From Candidatus Sericytochromatia bacterium (lineage in GTDB: Bacteria > Cyanobacteriota > Sericytochromatia > UBA7694): DNA of 5,199 nucleotides. Positions 1 to 5,199 of this stretch are shown piece by piece. The notes under the pieces were generated by a model, which was not told the origin of the DNA, did no database searches, and worked only from the letters and a program-made list of their open reading frames with translations. The stretch covers positions 1 through 5,199 of the forward strand of contig CAJYHH010001175.1 of the NCBI GenBank assembly GCA_913773825.1. The letters are read 5' to 3'. The position numbers were made by a program, and so were the translations under genes. Position 1 is the stretch's first letter, and each line of letters opens with the position of its first letter.

Positions 1-1
1 A

Positions 2-1516
2 CCTGTTGTAACACCCACTCCTGGTTCTCCGACTCCTGGCGCCACGCCTGTCTCCCTGCCAACGGCCAGCCCGACCCCTGCAAGTGGTTCGCAGCGTCAA
101 TTAAGCCTGGATGAAGCCATTCGTCAGGCCTTGGCGGCTAACCTTGGGCTGCAGATCGAAAAACTTAATCCAGAAGTCAGTCGCCAGGAGCTGCTGCGCC
201 AGTTGGCTCAGTACGGTTTGCGTCTGGGTCTGGATGCCAACGTTAATCAGAACGTCAGCCCCAGTTCTGCTTCGTTTATTGAGGGCGCCAGCATCGTTAA
301 TCAGCTGCGCCAGAACTATAACCTGTATTTAGAACAAGATTTAGCCACAGGCGGTAATGCACGCCTGAATTTTAATAACGGCGTTTTAAGCACCAACTCT
401 AATCGCGTTGACGTCAATCCGGCTATGACCCCACAAATCAGTCTGGATATTCGTCACCCTTTATTGCGCAATACCTTTAATGGCCTGCGCCAGTTAGCTC
501 TGACGGAAAACAACGTCAATGTCTCGATCTGGAATCTTAAGCAGCAGGCGATTAACACCGTTGCTGATGTTCAGGATGCCTACTGGAGTTTAGTTTTATT
601 TAGAGAGCGTTTACGCGTGCTTGAGCAATCATTGCAGATTCTGCAAGAGTTGCTGGCCATGAACCTTGAAAAAGAAAAAGCCGGTTTTATGTCGCGGATC
701 GACAATCTGCAGACCGAAGCGCGAATTGCTTCTCTACAAGCTAATTTGCTGGATGCTCGCCGTAATCTTGAAAACACCGAAGATCGCCTCAAACAGCTCT
801 TAAACCCCGATGCCCGTGATGATTTGGCCTGGGATGCCGATTTAGTGCCTTCTGATCAGCCTGTGTTTTCGCCTTACCCGGTGACCTTAGAGCGCAGCTA
901 TACTTCTGCTTTAGATGCCCGACCTGATTATCGCGCTCAGCTGATTGAGCTGGATAATACTCAGTTACGTGAACAGATTGCGGCCCAAAACCTGCTGCCC
1001 CAGCTGGATTTTGTTGGTGGCGCCGGTTTAGAAAGCCTGGATGACAACTATGTGGGTGCTTTAGGCAAACTGTTTTCGTTTCAGACATATTCGTTTAATG
1101 CAGGCTTGTCATTTGAAATGCCCGTGATCGGCAATCCTTATGCAGCGATTCATGAACAGGCTAAAATTCAGCAACAACAGCAGACTTTACGTCTGGATAA
1201 TGTGCGTCAGCAGATTCGCCGCGATCTGCGTCAGTCAGTTCGCAATGTTGAGATGAGTGCTCAGCAAGTTGAAGCCACACGTTTAGCCAAACGTCTGGCC
1301 GAAGAACAGCTCAAAGCTCAGACTGAAAAGTTAAATCTGGGCCTGACAACTAACTTTCAGGTCCTGCAGTTTCAAACTGACTTTGTACAGGCCAGCCTGG
1401 ATGAAGTTAACGCCATTGTTCAATATATTCAGGCCATCAATCAGCTTCAGCAGAGTGAGGGCACTTTGTTAGAAGCCCAGAAAATCGAATGGGACACCCC
1501 TGGAGGCAACCCATGA
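2..1516 (+). CDS. TolC-family outer membrane channel protein, 5'-truncated by the window edge
   Basis: This is the outer membrane exit duct of a tripartite efflux or type I secretion system, acting as a trimer across the outer membrane and periplasm. The frame is open from base 2, giving 504 visible residues; the true start and signal peptide lie upstream. A TTG at 131 could open a 461-residue ORF but would cut the family's N-terminal LSLDEAIRQAL helix (residues 34-44), so I reject it as the start. Residues 1-30 are a Pro/Thr/Ser-rich linker. The fold then shows the expected internal duplication. Beta-barrel segments lie at about 105-155 (ending HPLLRN) and 334-375. Each repeat has a periplasmic tip motif: AGFMSRIDNLQ (residues 227-237) and LGLTTNFQVLQ (446-456). 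The protein ends shortly after the typical QAINQLQQSEGTLL segment. The stop overlaps the start of the first adaptor gene by 4 bases. Family assignment is secure; substrate and subfamily are not. Confidence 0.93.
   Translation, partial: PVVTPTPGSPTPGATPVSLPTASPTPASGSQRQLSLDEAIRQALAANLGLQIEKLNPEVSRQELLRQLAQYGLRLGLDANVNQNVSPSSASFIEGASIVNQLRQNYNLYLEQDLATGGNARLNFNNGVLSTNSNRVDVNPAMTPQISLDIRHPLLRNTFNGLRQLALTENNVNVSIWNLKQQAINTVADVQDAYWSLVLFRERLRVLEQSLQILQELLAMNLEKEKAGFMSRIDNLQTEARIASLQANLLDARRNLENTEDRLKQLLNPDARDDLAWDADLVPSDQPVFSPYPVTLERSYTSALDARPDYRAQLIELDNTQLREQIAAQNLLPQLDFVGGAGLESLDDNYVGALGKLFSFQTYSFNAGLSFEMPVIGNPYAAIHEQAKIQQQQQTLRLDNVRQQIRRDLRQSVRNVEMSAQQVEATRLAKRLAEEQLKAQTEKLNLGLTTNFQVLQFQTDFVQASLDEVNAIVQYIQAINQLQQSEGTLLEAQKIEWDTPGGNP
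1502..1506 (+). promoter_or_regulatory. Shine-Dalgarno GGAGG setting the start of the first adaptor
   Basis: GGAGG lies inside the last codons of the channel gene, 6 bases before ATG 1513. It decides between two in-frame ATGs: 1489 lies upstream of the site and would add eight residues (MGHPWRQP) in front of a normal lipoprotein signal peptide, whereas 1513 has ideal spacing. The ATG at 1513 overlaps the channel stop as ATGA, which points to translational coupling. Confidence 0.85.
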
Positions 1517-2943
1517 AACGATCTGTTCTGACGGTGATCAGTTCGCTTGCGCTGAGTTTTTCACTTGGCGCTCTGCTGAGTTTAAATGCTTGCCAAGCGG
1601 TTAAACCAGAAGCTGTGGCTGCTGTACCGCTGGTTAAACGTGACTTTGAACATGTTTTAGTTTCTGAAGGCGCTTTGGTGCCCACCGTGCAAGAGACACT
1701 GAATATTCCCCGCCGCGTTTATGGCTCGCTTGAAATGCTGCTGCCAGAAGGCCAGTTTGTCAAAAAAGGCACAGTGGTGGCGCGGGTGAGTACCCGTGAA
1801 GCCAATGAACGCATGGCGAGCTTTTCCGAGCGCTTTGAAAACGAGCGCGCTGAGCTCATGAAGCAGCGCGCTGAAATGCCCTTAGAGCGTCTCAAAATTC
1901 AGTCTGAAGTCAAAGCCAAAGAGCGTGATGCCAAAATTGCTCAGCTGGATTTACAGACCACTCGTGAAGGCCCGCGTTTAAATGAGCGCGTTCAGGCCAA
2001 AGTGAATGTTGACGTACCAACTTTGCAGCAGTCAGCTTACCCTTTAGATGAAAAAGAAGCGCTTTATGCCAAAGGTTATTTAGCAGAGCAGGAGCTGTTA
2101 GAAGCCAGGCTTGAAAACGAGCGTTTAAAAACCCAGATTGAAACCGCTGAGTTGGCGCTTAAACAGCAATCTCAGGGTTACCGCCAACCCGAAATTCATG
2201 CCGCTGAGCTCAAAGCCCGCAGTGCTCAGCTAGAAGCGCGAATCAGTAAGCTGAATGCTCAGGCCCAGCAGGGGCTTTTGCGCACCAAAACCCGCAATCA
2301 GGGTTCACGGGTGCAAAACTTTGAGCGCCGCAGCAGCAGTATGCAAGAGCGTTTAAATGCCGGTGAGCTCAGGGCTCCAATTGATGGCGTAGTGCTGTAC
2401 CCCTTAATCTGGGGCAGCGAAACGCCCTATGTCGGCATGCAGGTCTGGGGTGGTCTGCCAGTGGTGCAGGTTGCCAAAACCGATAAGTTACGCATCGAAA
2501 CCCGCATCAATGAATTTGATATCCCGCACGTTAAAGCGGGCCAGAGCGTCACGCTGACCAGTCCGGCTTTTCCGGGTAAGGTCTTTCCGGCTAAAGTGAC
2601 GAAAGTGCAAAAACTGGCTAAATACAAAGACGAAAACAAACCCGTTGGTCTTAAATATTTTGACGTTGAAATCGCCTTAGACAAACAGGCCCCTGAGCTA
2701 AAAGCCAACATGACTTTGACCGTCAACATCAATGTGCAGACTCTGAAACAAGTCTGGGTTGCGCCTTTAGAGGCGGTTAGCACCAAAGAGGCGAATAAGT
2801 CTTTTCTCAACCTTGAACAAAACGGTGATGTGGTTGAGCGCGAAGTCAAAGTGCTGGCGCGCAGCGATAATTTTGTTGCACTCGACGGCAGCTTTAGCGG
2901 CAATGAGCGTCTGAGTCTAGAAGCCGGAGGCGACCAGCCTTGA
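1513..2943 (+). CDS. Periplasmic adaptor (HlyD/MacA-type membrane fusion) lipoprotein 1
   Basis: This 476-residue protein should bridge an inner-membrane pump and the TolC-like channel. The N-terminus is a lipoprotein signal peptide (basic KR, hydrophobic core, lipobox LNAC, lipidated Cys27). The first lipoyl half is at about 45-92 (LLPEGQFVKKGTVVARV). A long alpha-hairpin spans about 93-285 with its tip around Gly188 (LYAKGYLAEQEL). The second lipoyl half starts at 286 (LRAPIDGVVLY). A beta-barrel domain runs from about 326 to 407 (INEFDIPHVKAGQSV), and a membrane-proximal domain from about 412 to the end. GxR motifs flank the tip at Gly153 and Gly222. The tip deviates from the RxxxLxxxxxxS consensus: Leu184 is kept, while the Arg and Ser positions are Glu and Ala191. 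It is longer than MacA or AcrA because of the hairpin. Overlaps of 4 bases with both neighbours indicate one operon. Function as an adaptor is secure; partner pump and cargo are unknown. Confidence 0.92.
   Translation: MKRSVLTVISSLALSFSLGALLSLNACQAVKPEAVAAVPLVKRDFEHVLVSEGALVPTVQETLNIPRRVYGSLEMLLPEGQFVKKGTVVARVSTREANERMASFSERFENERAELMKQRAEMPLERLKIQSEVKAKERDAKIAQLDLQTTREGPRLNERVQAKVNVDVPTLQQSAYPLDEKEALYAKGYLAEQELLEARLENERLKTQIETAELALKQQSQGYRQPEIHAAELKARSAQLEARISKLNAQAQQGLLRTKTRNQGSRVQNFERRSSSMQERLNAGELRAPIDGVVLYPLIWGSETPYVGMQVWGGLPVVQVAKTDKLRIETRINEFDIPHVKAGQSVTLTSPAFPGKVFPAKVTKVQKLAKYKDENKPVGLKYFDVEIALDKQAPELKANMTLTVNINVQTLKQVWVAPLEAVSTKEANKSFLNLEQNGDVVEREVKVLARSDNFVALDGSFSGNERLSLEAGGDQP
2926..2930 (+). 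promoter_or_regulatory. Shine-Dalgarno GGAGG setting the TTG start of the second adaptor
   Basis: GGAGG lies in the last codons of adaptor 1, 9 bases before TTG 2940. The TTG overlaps the upstream stop as TTGA. The start is supported by this site and by the complete lipoprotein signal peptide that begins directly after it; no ATG in this frame would leave that peptide intact. A TTG start is usually weaker than ATG, so coupling to adaptor 1 translation probably matters here. Confidence 0.8.
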
Positions 2944-4457
2944 AGTCTTTTTTAAACCCCGTTTTAAAACAGCCTTTTAAACACAGTCTGAGTCTGTTGG
3001 TAGGCCTTACACTTTTGCTGCCTGCTTGTCGCCAGCCTGAAGAAGTGACTTACCAGCTGCATACTGTCAAAAGCGGCAGCCTAGAGCTGATTGTGCCTGA
3101 AACCGGTGAGCTAGGCTCTGAGCGTGAAGTCTGGATCAATGCGCCATTTGCTGGCACGCTTGGCCAGTTAGTCCCTGAAGGCAGCGTGATTAAAAAAGGC
3201 CAGACAATTGGGCGTCTGGGTACTGCCAAACAAGAGCAAGAGCGTGAAAGCTCAAAACTCTCGATTAGTGAAGGCCAGACTGATTTGAAAATTTCTGCTG
3301 TTGATCTCAAACGCCGTCTGGCAGAAGCCAAAGCGCAGCGGGTTGCAGCTGTTCATGACGCCAAACTAGAAGCGTTGCGCCTGCAGCAGCTTAAAGAAGA
3401 ACGCGATCAAGTTGCGTTAACGCGCACTCGCGAAAGTTTAAAATCGCTCGAGCAGCGTATGCAGATTTTAGAGCTGGAAGCTCGTGAGCGCACCCGTTTA
3501 TTTGGTCTGGGCTATCTTTCGCGTGAAGAGCGCGATCAGGCCCAGCTGCAGCTGGCTGAAGCCAAAAAAGAGCGTGAACAATTAACTGCTGAATTAAAAG
3601 TTCTGGAAGTTGGCCCGCGTAAACAGGATGTTGCACGCCAGCAATTATTGGTTCAGCGGGCCAAAGACGAACAGCGCCGTGTGGGTGAAACGGTTAAGGT
3701 TCAAAATCGCGTGGGTGAGGTGCAAAAACGCGCCGCCAATGCCCGGATTAAAAAATATCAGCAGCGTTTTAAGTACTATGACGACCTGGTTAAATCAGGT
3801 GTCTTAAAGGCACCCGTGGCCGGTACGCTGGTCTATGGCAAACTCGAAATCGGCGAAGAGAGAATCCCGATTAAAAGTGGCGATGCGGTTCAAGAAGGCG
3901 TGCAGATTGTCCGCTTAGTTGATTTGCAGCAGCCGGTTGTGCGCCTGATGGTGCATGAAATTGATGCCCCACGGATTAAGTCAGGCCAGCCTGTGCGTTT
4001 GCGCTTTGATGCCTGGCCCGAAAAAGTCTATGCCGGTAAAGTCAGTCGGGTCTTACCCGTCGCGCGCCAGCCCGAAGACGATGACCGCCAGAAAGTCCGG
4101 CGCTTTAGCTGTGAAATTAAGCTGCTGGATCCTGACCCTGCTTTACGTCCCGGCATGACGGCTCAAGCTGAAATTATCACTGAGCGCAGCGCCACAGGTT
4201 TATTAGTGCCAACTCAGGCACTGATGCGCAAAGGCAATCAAAACTTTGTGCAGATTATCAGCAATGGCAAAGCCCAAGAGCGTAAAGTCGAAATTGGTTC
4301 AAGCGATGCCCGGATGACTTTGGTTCGCAGCGGCCTGACAGCCGGTGAACAAGTGATTCTGCAGCCCAAATCCCTGGAAAGTCCCAATCCTGACTCAGAT
4401 CCCACATCCAGCCCCACTCCCGCCAGCTCAGGATCCAAGACAGGAGCCAAAACATGA
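2940..4457 (+). CDS. Periplasmic adaptor (HlyD/MacA-type membrane fusion) lipoprotein 2, TTG start
   Basis: This 505-residue adaptor is homologous in architecture to its neighbours but clearly divergent. Its lipoprotein signal peptide has lipobox LPAC and lipidated Cys30. The first lipoyl half is at about 46-93 (APFAGTLGQLVPEGSVIKKG). A very charged coiled-coil hairpin spans about 94-288 with its tip at Gly191-Ser194 (RLFGLGYLSREERDQA). The second lipoyl half starts at 289 (LKAPVAGTLVYGKL). The beta-barrel begins at about 333 (VHEIDAPRIKSGQPV). The membrane-proximal domain begins at about 420 (LLVPTQALMRKG and LTAGEQVILQP). The last 28 residues (478-505) are a Pro/Ser/Thr-rich tail that is not part of the adaptor fold. 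Among the three, this tip is closest to the channel-docking consensus: Leu187 and Ser194 are kept, although the Arg position is Glu183 with Arg184 next to it. It starts at TTG overlapping the upstream stop, and its own stop overlaps the next start. Pump partner and substrate are unknown. Confidence 0.92.
   Translation: MKSFLNPVLKQPFKHSLSLLVGLTLLLPACRQPEEVTYQLHTVKSGSLELIVPETGELGSEREVWINAPFAGTLGQLVPEGSVIKKGQTIGRLGTAKQEQERESSKLSISEGQTDLKISAVDLKRRLAEAKAQRVAAVHDAKLEALRLQQLKEERDQVALTRTRESLKSLEQRMQILELEARERTRLFGLGYLSREERDQAQLQLAEAKKEREQLTAELKVLEVGPRKQDVARQQLLVQRAKDEQRRVGETVKVQNRVGEVQKRAANARIKKYQQRFKYYDDLVKSGVLKAPVAGTLVYGKLEIGEERIPIKSGDAVQEGVQIVRLVDLQQPVVRLMVHEIDAPRIKSGQPVRLRFDAWPEKVYAGKVSRVLPVARQPEDDDRQKVRRFSCEIKLLDPDPALRPGMTAQAEIITERSATGLLVPTQALMRKGNQNFVQIISNGKAQERKVEIGSSDARMTLVRSGLTAGEQVILQPKSLESPNPDSDPTSSPTPASSGSKTGAKT
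4442..4446 (+). promoter_or_regulatory. Shine-Dalgarno AGGAG setting the start of the third adaptor
   Basis: AGGAG lies within the Pro/Ser-rich tail codons of adaptor 2, 7 bases before ATG 4454. The ATG overlaps the adaptor 2 stop as ATGA, repeating the junction design of the two upstream boundaries. Confidence 0.85.
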
Positions 4458-5199
4458 AAAAAATAATCTCTCCTTTTGCCCTGTCGCGCCAGCCTTTACG
4501 CTTGTTGCTGCCGGTGCTGTTAATTGATCTGGCCTTAATTAGCGGTAGTGCCATTTCGCAGTCTAATCCTTCACCCAGTGCTTCTCAGAGTGCGGCCCAG
4601 CGCAGTTCTGCTGACGGTGAACTACCTGCTGGGGTGATTTTAACTTCGGTACGGCTGGGGACTTTTTCGCGCCAGATTCGTTTAGTTGGTGATGTTGAAG
4701 CCCGTAAACAGGTTTATTTGTCGCCCAGTTATTCCACTAAAGTGGAGATGCTGGCAGAAGACGGTGCAGCAGTCAAAAAGAACGCAACGGTTGCTCGTTT
4801 AGACGTTAAAACAATTGAAGAAGATCTCGACGAACAGGTGTTAGAGCTTGAGGTTGCTCGCAGTGCTTTAGTCGAGCATGACCGCACCACAAGTGCCGAC
4901 AAAGTGCGTCTAGATGCTGAAATCCAGCGCGCCCAGGCTGAGCTGGAGCAAAAAAATCTGGCTTTAAGTCAGCTTGAAGCCGGCACACGCCCAGAAGAAA
5001 TGCGTAAGCTGAAACTCACCCTGGATCAGGCAAAGCGTGCCCGTGAACTGTCAAATTCAACTTTAGCGCTTAAAGAAAAACTGGCGGCTAAAGGGATTTC
5101 AACCCAGCTGGAAGTGTTACAGGCCCGTCAGGACCTGACTCAAAAAGATCGTGATTTTCGCGTGGCTGAAGCTGAACACCAGCAGGGCTTACGCGGCGC
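4454..5199 (+). CDS. Periplasmic adaptor (HlyD-type membrane fusion) protein 3, 3'-truncated by the window edge
   Basis: The frame stays open from ATG 4454 to the window end: 248 codons, about half an adaptor. The N-terminus (MKKII, then a hydrophobic stretch at about 15-34) resembles a Sec signal peptide with possible cleavage after AIS (35/36). There is no lipobox Cys, and Asp25 interrupts the hydrophobic core, so an uncleaved membrane anchor is an alternative. Residues 36-58 are a Ser/Pro/Gln-rich linker. The first lipoyl half lies at about 61-117 (LAEDGAAVKKNATVARLD); the Gly that usually follows VKK is Asn110. The ascending hairpin arm runs from about 118, carries a GxR motif (LEAGTRPEEM, Gly177), and reaches a tip at about Gly214 (LAAKGISTQLEVLQA). 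The descending arm runs off the edge. The second lipoyl half, beta-barrel and membrane-proximal domains should follow outside the window. The adaptor call rests on this half-architecture and on spacing that matches both upstream adaptors. Confidence 0.87.
   Translation, partial: MKKIISPFALSRQPLRLLLPVLLIDLALISGSAISQSNPSPSASQSAAQRSSADGELPAGVILTSVRLGTFSRQIRLVGDVEARKQVYLSPSYSTKVEMLAEDGAAVKKNATVARLDVKTIEEDLDEQVLELEVARSALVEHDRTTSADKVRLDAEIQRAQAELEQKNLALSQLEAGTRPEEMRKLKLTLDQAKRARELSNSTLALKEKLAAKGISTQLEVLQARQDLTQKDRDFRVAEAEHQQGLRG

Noticed and set aside
111..332. 73-codon ORF on the plus strand
   Set aside because: It overlaps the channel gene in another frame, lacks a credible ribosome binding site, and has no family resemblance.
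789..1088. 99-codon antisense ORF opposite the channel gene
   Set aside because: It is a shadow of the conserved second TolC repeat, with no signal, motif or start context.
1162..1182. CAG/CAA run (Gln-rich IQQQQQ) in the channel as a tandem repeat
   Set aside because: Only five consecutive Gln codons with mixed codons in a helical region; not a repeat array.
1489..1512. ATG at 1489 as the start of adaptor 1
   Set aside because: It adds eight residues before a normal lipoprotein signal peptide and lies upstream of the GGAGG that serves ATG 1513.
131..1516. TTG at 131 as the start of the channel gene
   Set aside because: The same frame is open to the left window edge, and the conserved LSLDEAIRQAL helix straddles this codon, so the TTG is an internal Leu.
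2427..2903. 158-codon antisense ORF opposite adaptor 1
   Set aside because: It lies entirely within a well-supported gene; its Ser/Leu/Thr-rich composition is typical of a reverse-strand shadow and no domain is recognisable.
4457..4463. A7 run right after the adaptor 3 start as a frameshift or slippage site
   Set aside because: It encodes the normal Lys-Lys-Ile opening of a signal peptide, and the frame downstream is intact, so no recoding is needed.
4258..4554. 98-codon antisense ORF across the adaptor 2 / adaptor 3 junction
   Set aside because: It is opposite two supported genes and their coupled start; Trp-rich text such as WLLSWILSW arises from reverse complement of Pro/Ser codons.

Overview
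The window is a fragment of one plus-strand operon in a Gram-negative (diderm) bacterium. It codes for the envelope parts of a tripartite export or efflux machine. Four genes lie head to tail with no intergenic DNA: a TolC-family outer membrane channel whose 5' end is outside the window (2-1516), followed by three different HlyD/MacA-type periplasmic adaptor proteins (1513-2943, 2940-4457, and 4454 to beyond the right edge). I cannot place the organism. Base composition looks roughly balanced, there is no rRNA, tRNA or other marker gene, and the only phyletic clue is the pairing of a TolC channel with adaptor lipoproteins, which requires an outer membrane.

All three gene junctions are built the same way. 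A purine-rich Shine-Dalgarno sequence lies inside the end of the upstream gene, and the start codon overlaps the upstream stop by 4 bases (ATGA, TTGA, ATGA). The genes are therefore very probably co-transcribed and translationally coupled. No promoter, terminator, RNA gene, mobile element or CRISPR array is visible, and no stretch of the window is non-coding.

The first two adaptors have lipoprotein signal peptides (Cys27 and Cys30). The third has a signal-peptide-like or anchor-like N-terminus without a lipobox. By residue counting, all three share one hairpin geometry: about 96-98 residues from the end of the first lipoyl half to a Gly at the hairpin tip, and in the two complete proteins 98 more to the second lipoyl half. 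That is more than twice the AcrA arm and resembles the long-hairpin (EmrA/HlyD/YbhG-like) adaptors. Equal lengths but different tip residues suggest that the three may pack into one mixed adaptor barrel docking on the single channel. This is inference.

The energising subunit (a MacB-like or other ABC permease/ATPase, or an RND or MFS pump) is not in the window. It is expected downstream of the third adaptor or upstream of the channel gene. Substrate cannot be deduced. Three tandem adaptors for one channel is the most unusual aspect of the locus.
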